Below, in pieces: positions 7,898 to 17,445 of a DNA stretch of 40,223 nt; positions within the stretch are counted from its first letter, which is position 1, and each line of letters opens with the position of its first letter. The notes below the pieces were generated by a model. It saw nothing but the letters and a program-made list of their open reading frames with translations, was not told where the DNA came from and did no database searches. This DNA is from Planctomycetales bacterium. GTDB lineage: Bacteria > Planctomycetota > Planctomycetia > Pirellulales > Pirellulaceae. Location: the NCBI GenBank assembly GCA_020426625.1, contig JAGQPR010000012.1, positions 1-40,223 on the forward strand, read 5' to 3'. The position numbers and the translations under genes were made by a program.

Positions 7898-9132
7898 GCT
7901 TGAAAAGAATGCCAACGCACTAGGCAATCCGCCAAATCAAGATAAACATCTCGCAGTCGCTCATGCGTGAATTTCGGCCCCAGCGCATCGCAGATGCGAC
8001 TGGCCAAAGTCCCCGTCGTTAGTATGATCTCCAGCGGAGCAAACAGTCCGTCGAGCATCGGATCGGACCTTCTGAGTTCGTTCAACAGGATTGACCAAAG
8101 GTCTTTCGCGATGATGCTCGATTGACCAATTCCGAAGTGAGAAAGGTACTGGCTATCGTCAATCAGCGTGTTCTCGGCCTGTTCCGTAGTACGGTCCAAC
8201 AGGCTCTTCAGGCGATCCGTTGGCATTGACTGTTGGGACTGCAGGTCGGTCCAACGCCCCTCGCACATGGCGCGAATAACAGCGGTCACACCCGCGCAGA
8301 TTGCCACATCTGCAGCTGGGTACTCCTGGACATCCATTACTCGCAACTCGATCGACCCTCGGTCAAAGCGAGCGATCGCGCCGCGGGCGTTCAGAAATTC
8401 AACTTGAAGAGCTCCGTCAGGATTCAGGAGCTCAATGGCATTGGCAATCGGTTGAAAGATCTGCTGGCGGTAGGATTCTTCATCGAATACCGGTTCAGGG
8501 ATAAGTTGTCCTGACAACTCGGGCAATTTGGCGCAGTGGTCGGCGTACAGGTGCATGCGCGAGTCCAGCATGCCCGTGTAGCGACCCTCCAGAACTGGTG
8601 AGCTGGCTGCCAAGGACGGGAGCAGAGGCAGCAAGATTCGAACTGCCGCATGCAATCTGGCAAACTCTTCGTCACCACAAAACGGAAGGTTTAGATGCAC
8701 GCTTTGGACATTGGACCAGCCGTGGGAGTGGCAGTCAAAGATCTTGTCGTAGGCATTGTAGATCTCAGCACACTCATGAGGCCAAAGCTTTGTCTCGGAC
8801 TGGGCGTTCATCCATGGATGGACTGCCGTCGGCAAGAGCTTGAGACCAAGCGACGTTAGCACTGGAGTCAAATCGTCGATAGCGGTCTCGAATCGGCCAG
8901 GGAGTCTTAGCAGCGATTTTGAAGGCTTGGTCGATTTCAGCTCGATGACATGCAAAGCCAACTCGTTTGACCAAGTAATTCTCCCTTTTTCAAAATCACC
9001 AGTGGTTTCTCCAGCCAGGTTCCGCAGCAATTCATCGGCCACAGGCCGCACGTCCAGCGTCTGCGCGTCGACAAGCATATACTCCATCTCGATGCCGTAG
9101 CCGCCGAACAAGTGGAGAGGAGATGTTGGCAT
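7894..9132 (-). CDS. GCS2-family carboxylate-amine ligase (glutamate-cysteine ligase-like)
   Basis: The 412-residue product belongs to the glutamine-synthetase-fold GCS2 group (COG2170, YbdK-like), ATP-dependent ligases joining a carboxylate to an amine. Its N-terminus GGYGIEMEYMLVD carries the paired Glu metal ligands. Other family features are ITWSNELALHVIELKS, NVQSVHLNLPF, GMLDSRMH and RFDRGSIELRVMDVQEYPAADVAICA. The substrate cannot be told from sequence. It starts 8 bp after the RimK-like gene and overlaps the FGase-like gene by 4 bp. The position between a second amide ligase and an amidase points to a short pathway building and trimming an amide-linked metabolite or peptide tag. Confidence 0.9.
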   Translation of the reverse strand: MPTSPLHLFGGYGIEMEYMLVDAQTLDVRPVADELLRNLAGETTGDFEKGRITWSNELALHVIELKSTKPSKSLLRLPGRFETAIDDLTPVLTSLGLKLLPTAVHPWMNAQSETKLWPHECAEIYNAYDKIFDCHSHGWSNVQSVHLNLPFCGDEEFARLHAAVRILLPLLPSLAASSPVLEGRYTGMLDSRMHLYADHCAKLPELSGQLIPEPVFDEESYRQQIFQPIANAIELLNPDGALQVEFLNARGAIARFDRGSIELRVMDVQEYPAADVAICAGVTAVIRAMCEGRWTDLQSQQSMPTDRLKSLLDRTTEQAENTLIDDSQYLSHFGIGQSSIIAKDLWSILLNELRRSDPMLDGLFAPLEIILTTGTLASRICDALGPKFTHERLRDVYLDLADCLVRWHSFQA

Positions 9133-9140
9133 GTATTAGG

Positions 9141-10613
9141 TCACCTGTTGGCAAATTGTTTACTTTGTTCAATACGCTTGATGAAGAATTCGACGATCCG
9201 CTCATAGAGGTCGTCTCGCAGTACCGCATCCTCTACACCTGAATCGACATTCGGATTGTCGTTGACTTCGATAATATAGAACTTACCGCCAGCTTCTTTC
9301 ACATCGACACCGTAGAGGCCGGAGCCAATCAGACTGGATGCTTTGAGCGCCATTGCGACCGCCTTGCGTGGGGCTAATTCTACAGGCAACGTTTCACACT
9401 TGCCAAACCGCGTACTTTCTCCTTGCTGGTGCTTGGCAATCTGCCAATGCCCGCGCGCCATGTGATATTTGCTGGCAAAAATGGCTCGATCATCCAGAAT
9501 TCCAATTCGCCAATCAAAGTCAGTTTTCATGAACTGCTGCGCGATCACCAGCTCGGAGTCTTCAAAGAATTCGGCAAGTTTGATTTTCAATTCGTCAAAA
9601 TCCTGGACCTTGACGACCCCCTGTGAAAACGCGCTATCCGGTCGTTTGAGCACGCAAGGGAAACCGATTCGTTCGCTGACTTGTTCTGCGTTTCTTCGAT
9701 GAACCACCAAGGTATTAGGGGTTGGTATTTTTGCGCGACTTAACAACTCCGCCAGGAAAACTTTGTTGGAGCAGCGCAGTATCGATAGCGGATCGTCGAC
9801 GACCACCAGACCTGCGGCTTCGGCGCGGCGGGCTAATTCATAGGTGTGGTGCGCTACGGCCGTCGTCTCGCGAATAAACAGGGCATCGAACTCCAGCAGT
9901 CGTCCAGCATCCTCGCGTTGGATCAACTCAGCTGCCACGCCAAGCGCACTGGCTGCCTTGCAAAATTTCTTAAGCGCCGTCTCACTAGATGGCGCCAAAT
10001 CGCCCTCGGCAGGGTTATGCAAAATCGCCAAGTCGTATCGCGTCGCGTGCCGCTTGCGGGTCGAAATCGAGCGACCAGCAAAGTGCTTCCTGGCCACCTC
10101 CGAGACAAACTGGCGGTGGTTCTCGGGTACGCTCTTGAGACCGATGGCTGATGCTCTACGCAGTCGCCACTTTCCCTCGCGTCGACCAAACGTGAAGCGT
10201 AGCATGGGTGCCCGAAAAAGTGAGTACAGCTCTCGCGACAGCTTTTCATAGCGCTTGGCGATGTTCTTGCCGAAATAGACGCTCAACGTGAAATCGTCTG
10301 AGGTGATTGGCTCAAGCGACTTGCTAATCAAATCCTCTAATGGCTGCGGTATCATTCGAATCGCCGTCGAACCGCGCAGGTCCTGGATTGTCATCACATC
10401 CGGAATGGGCCGCTGGCCCCGCGCCTCAGCTAGCAGGGAAACATAGTATCCAAGACTTTGATACGAATAAGAGCGGCACAGATTGTAGACCTTCGTGCCA
10501 CGACGTGCGCTGAACTGAGGGTCGGTCAAGTATTCGCTGGGGTCAGTTGTCTGCACACCGTCAAAGCTTCCTAGCCAGTCGTCGCGGGAATCTGCAACGA
10601 ATACGATATTCAC
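9141..10613 (-). CDS. RimK-family ATP-grasp ligase with N-terminal RLAN domain
   Basis: The 490-residue protein has an N-terminal RimK-like (RLAN) domain at about residues 1-200 and a C-terminal ATP-grasp domain. ATP-grasp marks are VLKRPDSAFSQGVVKV (nucleotide-binding Lys and loop), SELVIAQQFMKTDFDWRIGIL, and FYIIEVNDNPNVDSG, which supplies the metal-binding Glu and Asn. RimK relatives add glutamate or other amino acids to protein or peptide C-termini; this RLAN subgroup has no firmly known substrate. It starts with GTG at 10613, overlapping the stop of the C39-like peptidase gene (GTGA), so the two are translationally coupled. The GCS2-type ligase follows after 8 bp. Confidence 0.9.
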   Translation of the reverse strand: MNIVFVADSRDDWLGSFDGVQTTDPSEYLTDPQFSARRGTKVYNLCRSYSYQSLGYYVSLLAEARGQRPIPDVMTIQDLRGSTAIRMIPQPLEDLISKSLEPITSDDFTLSVYFGKNIAKRYEKLSRELYSLFRAPMLRFTFGRREGKWRLRRASAIGLKSVPENHRQFVSEVARKHFAGRSISTRKRHATRYDLAILHNPAEGDLAPSSETALKKFCKAASALGVAAELIQREDAGRLLEFDALFIRETTAVAHHTYELARRAEAAGLVVVDDPLSILRCSNKVFLAELLSRAKIPTPNTLVVHRRNAEQVSERIGFPCVLKRPDSAFSQGVVKVQDFDELKIKLAEFFEDSELVIAQQFMKTDFDWRIGILDDRAIFASKYHMARGHWQIAKHQQGESTRFGKCETLPVELAPRKAVAMALKASSLIGSGLYGVDVKEAGGKFYIIEVNDNPNVDSGVEDAVLRDDLYERIVEFFIKRIEQSKQFANR

Positions 10614-11383
10614 TGCGGGCTCTCTTCTCGCAATGTGCGAGGGATCAAAGTCAAAAGGTTCGCGTCAAAAGTCACAATGCCAAGTAGGATCGCTGACAAG
10701 ACGCGCGACAGCTTGGCCGAGTATTTGTTCGTAGGCGCCATCGGATTTGGATGCAAAGGATCAGCCAATTGCACCAAGCCCGTTTTCGGATCGTAGCCGT
10801 GCAGAACAACGAAGTGGCCAGCTGGATCGCCAGCCACATCATCCGCGACCGAAGTTCGCCCCGGGATGCTCGTTGTTGCTCGCTCACGCGCCTCTTGGTA
10901 AAGGTATGTCGCACTTAACCCGCACAGAATGGGTATCTCCTGCGAAAGGCTGGCTATGATCAGTTCAGAATCCAAAGCCCGCATGCGTATTTGGCCACCC
11001 AGCGAAAGAAATCGCAGATAGGCCTCGGTAGCATGTTCCAATCGGTGAATATCCACGCCCACACGGCCTCTCTTGGCGGCCAATTGGGCAACCAATTTTC
11101 CTGCCAAGAAATCCCGCCAGTCCGTTACTTTAACGCGGAACCAAGTTGGGTCGAATAGCTGAAGATTATAGGTGGTGATCTCGGCGTCATAACCTCGCGA
11201 CAAGGCGTCGCAGGCCAGCTGAACGGCTAGCGTTCCGCCACCATCGAGCTGGCCAATCTTGGCGATCAAGGACAGCAAATCAACGTGGTCTCCCCAGTAT
11301 TGATAGACTGCCGCCAAACAGGTTGGGCCGCAACTGGAGTCGTTTGGCTGGGTTTGGATTTCGAGTTGTAGAGAGTGCTTCAT
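10610..11383 (-). CDS. C39-like (papain-fold) cysteine peptidase
   Basis: The 257-residue product has the peptidase C39-like layout: NDSSCGPTCLAAVYQYWG with nucleophile Cys18, GGGT and LACDALSRGY in the helical part, and GHFVVLHGYDPKTG with the catalytic His at about residue 189, followed by QLADP. There is no signal peptide and no transporter part, so it is a free cytoplasmic enzyme, unlike bacteriocin-exporter C39 domains. It is the first gene of a four-gene operon with two amide ligases and an FGase-like amidase. A likely role is to cut a precursor peptide or reverse a conjugate made by the ligases (inference). The upstream Shine-Dalgarno site is weak. Confidence 0.8.
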   Translation of the reverse strand: MKHSLQLEIQTQPNDSSCGPTCLAAVYQYWGDHVDLLSLIAKIGQLDGGGTLAVQLACDALSRGYDAEITTYNLQLFDPTWFRVKVTDWRDFLAGKLVAQLAAKRGRVGVDIHRLEHATEAYLRFLSLGGQIRMRALDSELIIASLSQEIPILCGLSATYLYQEARERATTSIPGRTSVADDVAGDPAGHFVVLHGYDPKTGLVQLADPLHPNPMAPTNKYSAKLSRVLSAILLGIVTFDANLLTLIPRTLREESPQ

Positions 11384-11644
11384 TCAAATCATCTGCGCAC
11401 GGCCGCTCCCGACCGATTGCGCAGTGCGATCGGATTGAGAATGCCAATTCGATCTTCGCATTTTTGACCAAACAAGCAATAGGCCGAGGGCACTCTCTTG
11501 AAAAGTCAAAGATGGCGCCAACGACCAGCCAGCTTCAGAGTTCTGCGAACGAGAAAGGGACTGCGTCTGAAAGACATCTCGCCCTGGTGGTACGGAAATC
11601 TTCCCACACAGTTGCGTTTCGCACTCCGCATTGCATCAGTGATC

Positions 11645-12787
11645 CTAATGATCACTCGTCTGCAACATGTCTTGGAATTGGTCGAACAAGTACTGGCTGT
11701 CGTGCGGTCCGGCGGAAGCTTCCGGATGATATTGAACGCTGAAGGCCGGTGCCGTCTTGTGCCGCACACCCGCAATCGTGTCATCATTCAGATTTCGATG
11801 GGTGACGGTCAAAGTGTCCGGGAGAGTTTCTTCGTCGACGGCGAATCCGTGATTCTGCGAAGTGATCTCAACTCGTTGGCTGTCGTGGTTCAAAACTGGT
11901 TGGTTGCCACCACGATGTCCAAACTTCAACTTGAACGTTTTGGCTCCGCAGGCCAGACTGAGCAACTGGTGCCCCAAGCAAATGCCAAAAATCGGCTTCT
12001 TCCCCACCAGCTCCCGAATCGTCCCGATGGCGTACTTCAGCGGCTCAGGGTCACCGGGGCCATTGGAAAGAAAAATTCCGTCAGGCTGCTGCGCCATCAC
12101 TTCCTTAGCGGTCGAAGTCCCGGGTAGAATCGTGACGCGATTGCCGCGTTCGAACAAGTGCCTGGCAATATTCCATTTCATGCCATAGTCCAAGCAAACC
12201 ACGTGAGGCCTGGGCTCGTTCGTTTCCGTCCTCTCCTGGCGACTCTTATCCAACTGATACAGTGCTTCGTTCCACTGGCGGACACGATCGGGGATAACCT
12301 CTTGCACCAAATCCCGGCCTACCAGACCCTTGCTCTGGCGCGCTTTGTTAACAAGCGACTCGGCATCCGTATCCAAAGTGGATAAAACGCCTTTCATCGC
12401 CCCTTGACTGCGAATGTGTCGCACCAGTGAGCGAGTATCGATATCGCAAATCGCTACGATTCCGTGTTTCTTTAAGTATTCCGCCAGCCCACCCTGCGCG
12501 CGGAAATTGCTATGGATCCGGCTCTCGGAGCGGACGACAAAACCCGCTACGCGCAGTGTGTCGCTTTCCACGTCAAATTCGTTGACACCGTAGTTGCCAA
12601 TCTCCGTATACGTCATGGTCACGATTTGACCACAATAGCTCGGATCGGTGAGTATCTCCTGATAACCGGTCATGGACGTGTTGAAGACAACCTCGCCAAA
12701 GGACTCGCCCGAGGCGCCAATCGACCTGCCTCGGAAGATCGTACCATCTTCCAATGCCAAGACCGCAACTACGTTAGTTCGTGGCAA
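11645..12787 (-). CDS. carA: Carbamoyl-phosphate synthase small subunit
   Basis: Glutamine-hydrolysing subunit that feeds ammonia to CarB for carbamoyl phosphate, used for pyrimidine and arginine synthesis. The N-terminal CPSase domain (residues 1-~150) has FNTSMTGYQEILTDPSY and YTEIGNYGVN. The C-terminal class I glutamine amidotransferase has VVCLDYGMKWNI, SNGPGDPE, the nucleophile Cys270 in GICLGHQLL, and the His354/Glu356 pair in VQYHPEAS. The 380-residue length is normal. The start is TTG at 12787, backed by a GAGGTG site 6 nt upstream. carB is not in this window. About 260 bp separate it from the downstream C39-like gene, so cotranscription is uncertain. Confidence 0.96.
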   Translation of the reverse strand: MPRTNVVAVLALEDGTIFRGRSIGASGESFGEVVFNTSMTGYQEILTDPSYCGQIVTMTYTEIGNYGVNEFDVESDTLRVAGFVVRSESRIHSNFRAQGGLAEYLKKHGIVAICDIDTRSLVRHIRSQGAMKGVLSTLDTDAESLVNKARQSKGLVGRDLVQEVIPDRVRQWNEALYQLDKSRQERTETNEPRPHVVCLDYGMKWNIARHLFERGNRVTILPGTSTAKEVMAQQPDGIFLSNGPGDPEPLKYAIGTIRELVGKKPIFGICLGHQLLSLACGAKTFKLKFGHRGGNQPVLNHDSQRVEITSQNHGFAVDEETLPDTLTVTHRNLNDDTIAGVRHKTAPAFSVQYHPEASAGPHDSQYLFDQFQDMLQTSDH

Positions 12788-13016
12788 TGCTCACACCTCA
12801 AGAAAATTTGCAGTGAAAACAAAATCTCAGCCAGTATACGTATCTCTGCTGTTTTCCGGTAGTGTCAGCCGCGCTGTTAACCTAGCGCGATGAGTTTCCT
12901 TACGAGGAACTAGCTTGCGATCTTGATCATTCATGCGCAGAATCACGGGTAAGGCAAGGCTAGATGACCGTTTGCCTGCCCCCGCTTTAGATTAGAAGCC
13001 AGCAAGAAACGCTGCA

Positions 13017-13214
13017 CTACTGAAAGGAATCTAGGGGATCCGCCTCGCCAAAACCGTCGCTCATCATATCCCCTCCGGTGGGATCTTCGCCAAGCGGTTG
13101 GGGTGCCAAATTCTTAATGGCTTGAGCTTGGGCCTTTTTCTCTCGCATGGCTACTACGATGGTGGTCACCACCAGTCCGAGCATGAAGGTACCCCACACA
13201 ATTGGCCAGAGCAT
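13017..13214 (-). CDS. Small single-pass membrane protein
   Basis: The 65-residue protein has an N-terminal transmembrane helix (residues 2-22, LWPIVWGTFMLGLVVTTIVVA) followed by a basic stretch REKKAQ and an acidic, Gly-rich tail. AAGG lies about 7 nt before the ATG. Its composition and orientation look real, but no function can be read. It lies between the end of the DUF58/MoxR operon and carA, with about 230-260 bp of non-coding DNA on each side. Confidence 0.6.
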   Translation of the reverse strand: MLWPIVWGTFMLGLVVTTIVVAMREKKAQAQAIKNLAPQPLGEDPTGGDMMSDGFGEADPLDSFQ

Positions 13215-13476
13215 AGCGTTGCCTTGATTTTACCATCATAGAAAATGAGAATTACCAATTACTAGGTCGGCTGAAGACTACCAGCCTAGTTCCTGTGGGT
13301 CGTTCAAGTCAAGTTTTAATCGGATCCGTTTAGGACCTAGGGAAAAATAACTTGGCGATTTATAGTCCTTCAACCTCGATACCTCTCCATACAGTTCTCT
13401 GTGCGGCACGGGAGAGGCAGATGGAAAATACTACTTAGACTTTTCTCAGTGAACACGACCCACGCGTCCCGCTCTG

Positions 13477-14904
13477 CTAGAGACGGTGTTGTGCTTTGAT
13501 GGCCAGGTATTGGTTGACCATAGGGGAAGTCATTTGATCTGGAAATACGTCCAGAGCTAATGCTCCTCGAGCCCGCATGCCCCGAATCACTTGGTTTCTC
13601 CACAGTAGCAATTGGCTGGCGGCGGCACTTCGATAAAACACGTCTGGATCGGGCGTTGGGTTGTCGGCCGCTTGAAACACGCGATGGTCGCGCAGCAAAA
13701 CCAGCAGCGGTAGGTGGCAGCCGACTAAATTCTGCATGTAATTCTCGATCTGCTGCGCATTTACTTGGTCAATCACATTGGTGATCAGCACCACCAACGA
13801 GCGACGTCGACAATGTTGGGAAAGATAAAGGAACGCTTCGTCAAATCGCGACTGCACCATCTGTGGAAACTGATTGAATCCAGCATGAATCAAGCGATTC
13901 ATCTGTCGTTTGCCGCTAGCGGTTGGCACGTAGGTATGAATGTGATCTGAAAAGCAGACCATCCCCACTGAATCGCCCTGATGCAACGCAACGTAACTGA
14001 GCATGAGCGCCGAATTGAGGGCATAGTCCAACAAGCTCATACCGTTGTGCTCGTTGGTCATCATGCGACCACAGTCCAGCAGAAAGATCACTCGTTGGCT
14101 CTGATCGGTTTGAAATTGTCGAACGGTGACTTTTTGACGCCGAGCTGTACTGCGCCAATCGATGTGCTTGTAGTTATCGTCCGGTTGATAGTCGCGCAGG
14201 CGTTCGAAGTCGTTGTCTTGGCCTGCCCTTCGCGTACGTCGTACACCGATTTGGCTGAGCCGGTTTGTGCGGGCCAACAACGCATAATCGCTGATCTGCT
14301 TGATGTTGGGATAGACGTGCAACCGACTCTCACAGGGGATTCGCTGTTGCCGCTCCCATAAGCCCATGCGGCTGGAGATGACAGCGTACAGATACTGGAG
14401 CTCGAACGCACCGCGCCGGGGAGGAGTAATCGTGTGCTCCAGCAGGATTCGCTTTTTGGCAGGTAGCTGCAGTCGATGAAAGGGCGGTTGAATGATCAAT
14501 CCATCCGCAGCGTCTTCGGCAACCTTCATCTTCAGCACACTGCTTCCGCGATTGTCGACCGATATCTGGACCGGATGCCGCTTACCCAGCGACGCAACTC
14601 GCGCCATAGTACGAGTAACTTGAAGGGTTCGCGCCGACGCTAGAGTCAGCAGATCGATGCAGGCAACCAGCGCGATTGAGCTGGCCAACAAGGCAACTAC
14701 CACCCACCACCAAGATGGCATCAGAGGCAATAGCAGTGTCGTCAAAAACGGGACTGCCGACAATGCAGCCAACTTGGCTGTCGGATACGTCTTCTTAAAC
14801 CACATCAGCAGTAGCAGTGGAATCAGGCACGTAACGAGAACCGTCCAGGGGGTGATGCCTAAATCCAGAAAAGAGAATTCGTGGCTTGACGCTTCCGGCT
14901 TCAT
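13477..14904 (-). CDS. DUF58 domain protein, membrane-anchored
   Basis: Last gene of the MoxR cluster. The 475-residue protein has three hydrophobic segments in the first ~90 residues, a beta-rich middle, then the DUF58 signature DYQPDDNYKHIDWRSTARR at about residues 237-255 and a vWA-like fold starting VIFLLDCGRMM. The usual metal site DxSxS is replaced by DCGRM, so metal binding may be lost or altered. DUF58 proteins pair with MoxR AAA+ ATPases in assembly or activation of membrane complexes. Its ATG overlaps the MoxR stop (ATGA). Confidence 0.9.
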   Translation of the reverse strand: MKPEASSHEFSFLDLGITPWTVLVTCLIPLLLLMWFKKTYPTAKLAALSAVPFLTTLLLPLMPSWWWVVVALLASSIALVACIDLLTLASARTLQVTRTMARVASLGKRHPVQISVDNRGSSVLKMKVAEDAADGLIIQPPFHRLQLPAKKRILLEHTITPPRRGAFELQYLYAVISSRMGLWERQQRIPCESRLHVYPNIKQISDYALLARTNRLSQIGVRRTRRAGQDNDFERLRDYQPDDNYKHIDWRSTARRQKVTVRQFQTDQSQRVIFLLDCGRMMTNEHNGMSLLDYALNSALMLSYVALHQGDSVGMVCFSDHIHTYVPTASGKRQMNRLIHAGFNQFPQMVQSRFDEAFLYLSQHCRRRSLVVLITNVIDQVNAQQIENYMQNLVGCHLPLLVLLRDHRVFQAADNPTPDPDVFYRSAAASQLLLWRNQVIRGMRARGALALDVFPDQMTSPMVNQYLAIKAQHRL

Positions 14905-15944
14905 GGCGTTCCTTCCGTGGTTGGCCGATCGGACTCGGCAGTCCCAGGTTCGACTAATTGCGCAACCATGTGTGTCGAACTCGGTTGCGTTGTACCGCGT
15001 GGAACCTCGATACTGCGCAGCAATTGTTGCAATTCATGATCCACCTGCAACCCTTCGACCTCCGCTTCGGCGGTCATGATCACGCGATGCCTCAAAGCTG
15101 GCAGCGCGATGTCAACGACGTCATCCGGGATGGCATAATCGCGTCCGCGAAACGCAGCGAGAGTGCGGGCTCCTTGAACCAGCGCAAGTCCGGCCCGCGG
15201 TGAGGCTCCCAAATGAAAACTGGGCCAGTTGCGGGTCTGCCTGACAACTCGGTTGATGTACTGTAGCAACAGCGGCTCGATGCGTACTGTGGCATTGTGG
15301 GCTATCAATTGCATGATTTCTTCGGGCGACGTCACGCTTTGCAACTCCGCTGCCATACGCTGATTGAGGTCGATTTGCTGGCTGTGGAGCAACAATATTC
15401 TTTCCTCTTCTTGCTCGTTCGGATAGTCAACCACAATCTTGAACATGAATCGATCCAATTGCGCTTCCGGCAGATTGTAGGTACCTTCACTTTCGATGGG
15501 GTTCTGCGTTGCCAAGACCAAGAACGGTAACTTCAACGGATGGCTAGTACCGTCTACGGTCACTCGATACTCTTGCATGATCTCCAGCAGAGCCGCGTGG
15601 GTTTTGGCTGGTGAGCGATTGATTTCATCAGCCAATAACAGCTGAGTGAAGACCGGGCCTGGACGGAAACGAAAATCCTGAGTTCTCACATCCAGCAGCG
15701 GTGCACCTGTAATGTCTGAGGGCATCAAGTCAGCGGTAAACTGGATTCTGCCGAAATCGCATCCCAAGACGTGGCTTAGCGCCCTCACGAACAGCGTTTT
15801 ACCCATACCCGGTAGACTCTCGATCAACACATGTCCACCAGAAAAGAGCGCTACCTGCGTTGACAGGACCAATTCCTCTTGACCGACAAACAACTTCTCC
15901 AATTGAGAGGAAATTGCCTGAAAAACTTCTTTGATATTGCGCAT
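14901..15944 (-). CDS. MoxR-family AAA+ ATPase
   Basis: Chaperone-like ATPase of 347 residues. Walker A is LPGMGKT (residues 44-50), Walker B LLLADEINR (102-110), followed by sensor ATQNPIESEGTYNLPEAQLDRFMF and the C-terminal lid with SPRAGLAL. The ATG at 15944 is chosen because it lies 10 bp after the DUF4350 stop and gives the typical MoxR N-terminus; an in-frame start 72 bases further upstream would overlap that gene. It probably works on the DUF58 product and other proteins of the cluster (known association, not shown here). Confidence 0.95.
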   Translation of the reverse strand: MRNIKEVFQAISSQLEKLFVGQEELVLSTQVALFSGGHVLIESLPGMGKTLFVRALSHVLGCDFGRIQFTADLMPSDITGAPLLDVRTQDFRFRPGPVFTQLLLADEINRSPAKTHAALLEIMQEYRVTVDGTSHPLKLPFLVLATQNPIESEGTYNLPEAQLDRFMFKIVVDYPNEQEEERILLLHSQQIDLNQRMAAELQSVTSPEEIMQLIAHNATVRIEPLLLQYINRVVRQTRNWPSFHLGASPRAGLALVQGARTLAAFRGRDYAIPDDVVDIALPALRHRVIMTAEAEVEGLQVDHELQQLLRSIEVPRGTTQPSSTHMVAQLVEPGTAESDRPTTEGTP

Positions 15945-15954
15945 GTGTTTCGGA

Positions 15955-17445
15955 CTATGATGACGTAGGGGACTGAGGATGTTGTTGCTTGGACTCGTTG
16001 TGGCCACTTGTGGCATTCGTCGGCGCCGGGGCCGTCTCGACTAACGAAGTGTCCAGCCAGTCTGGCGGCGACTCGCCACGGACTTTTAGAAAATAGTCTC
16101 GTATGACACGCGTTGCATAGACCACGTCACGTGTGCGAAAAAGCATTTGGCCAACCGCTTCAACGTGCATACCAAAATCTGTCACACTCGGCGATCGCAG
16201 GGATTGGGGGCGACCCAAAATGGGAGCCAGAACGGCGCAGATGATCACACCTAGCAGCGTGGCTGATATGGTAATGGCGCTGATGGGCCAAATCGTAAAC
16301 ATCTCCAGCCCAATGCCTCGGGCGTCCACTTCGGTCGATTTTGAAATCAGTAACCCTTGCGCATCGTATGCAAGCAGCGCCACTCGCTTGGCAGGCAAGC
16401 AATGTTCGATGATCCTTTCGCCCACTCTCTGGTGCAGTTCATCGACCAGCGATGCATTCAACAGCGGGGCACCATTGGCCACGACCAAAATCTGGCTTCC
16501 GGGAAACTTGGCGTCCGTCAGCGCGAATATCAACGGTGTGCCGTCTGCCGCTGCTAATAGAATTTGCGCCCTGGCCGCTTTATCGACGGCTTCATCCCAT
16601 TCCTCGTTCGTCAACTCATCGGGCTCCCAAGTGCTGCGGACGACCAAACTCTCCTCCGTATCCGCTTGGACGCTGTTGACCGGCTTGAGACCGTTTGACG
16701 GTGCCGTCAGCCAACTCGGTTTGCGACCGCTCCAATTCTTGGCTCGCGGCGGCTTCAAGACGATATTGATTGGCCAACTACCGTGCGCTTGTTGGAGCCC
16801 TTCTGACCATGGCCCTTTGAATCTAGTTACGTCCCGCTCACTGTCTTGCAAGTCCAAAAAGAACCAACCGCAAAAAGTGCTCTCGGACAGTTCTTGTATG
16901 CGGCGAACCAACTCGTGGGCATCGACCTTGGCCAGCTGCTCGCGACCCCTCAGTTGGTCTTCCTCAGGCAAATCGTCTAGGGTCCGCAATCGATAATATC
17001 TCTCCGCGTTGAAGTCTCTACCGAAATAGACCACCGTGCGCCCTTTGGATTCAGCCAACCACTCTTCACACCATTGACGAGCCTGTTTGCCCGGCGGCGC
17101 AAACGTTTGACCTACTAGCACAATGACATCCATGTCATCCAAGCGCGGTGAAAGCTTTTGTGGGGTCAAACATTTGGCACCAGCCCGCTCCCACATCTTG
17201 CGATGCACGCCCAATCCGTTCAAGCTGCGATTGTGATCGGGGCTATCGACCGCCCCGAAGCGATCCATTTCGGGCAGCCAACTGCTGCAACCAGCGCACG
17301 ATAGTGTTGCCCATATGACGAACAGAAACACCATTCGCGGACCGAGTGTACAGCGCAGATTGCGGATAACTGGGCCACTTTCCACAGGTCGCCTGCCAAT
17401 GCGCGACCAACCCTTTTTCGTAGCATTGTTGTGTGGGCCGATCAT
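15955..17445 (-). CDS. DUF4350 domain protein, exported/membrane-anchored
   Basis: The 496-residue protein has an N-terminal hydrophobic segment (VFLFVIWATLSCAGC) that looks like a signal sequence with a weak lipobox. A large DUF4350-like domain follows, with DMDVIVLVGQTF and VVYFGRDFNAERYY resembling the DUF4350 fold. A second transmembrane helix lies near residues 385-405 (ISATLLGVIICAVLAPIL), then a soluble tail. The family recurs beside MoxR/DUF58/DUF4129 genes. Its ATG overlaps the DUF4129 stop by 4 bp. The exact translation start is uncertain because several Met residues precede the hydrophobic segment. Confidence 0.8.
   Translation of the reverse strand: MIGPHNNATKKGWSRIGRRPVESGPVIRNLRCTLGPRMVFLFVIWATLSCAGCSSWLPEMDRFGAVDSPDHNRSLNGLGVHRKMWERAGAKCLTPQKLSPRLDDMDVIVLVGQTFAPPGKQARQWCEEWLAESKGRTVVYFGRDFNAERYYRLRTLDDLPEEDQLRGREQLAKVDAHELVRRIQELSESTFCGWFFLDLQDSERDVTRFKGPWSEGLQQAHGSWPINIVLKPPRAKNWSGRKPSWLTAPSNGLKPVNSVQADTEESLVVRSTWEPDELTNEEWDEAVDKAARAQILLAAADGTPLIFALTDAKFPGSQILVVANGAPLLNASLVDELHQRVGERIIEHCLPAKRVALLAYDAQGLLISKSTEVDARGIGLEMFTIWPISAITISATLLGVIICAVLAPILGRPQSLRSPSVTDFGMHVEAVGQMLFRTRDVVYATRVIRDYFLKVRGESPPDWLDTSLVETAPAPTNATSGHNESKQQHPQSPTSS

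Noticed and set aside
11498..12127. 209-codon plus-strand frame
   Set aside because: Mostly antisense to carA, no ribosome site and no family features.
16133..16996. 287-codon plus-strand frame
   Set aside because: Wholly antisense to the DUF4350 gene; biased Ser/Ala/Leu shadow translation.
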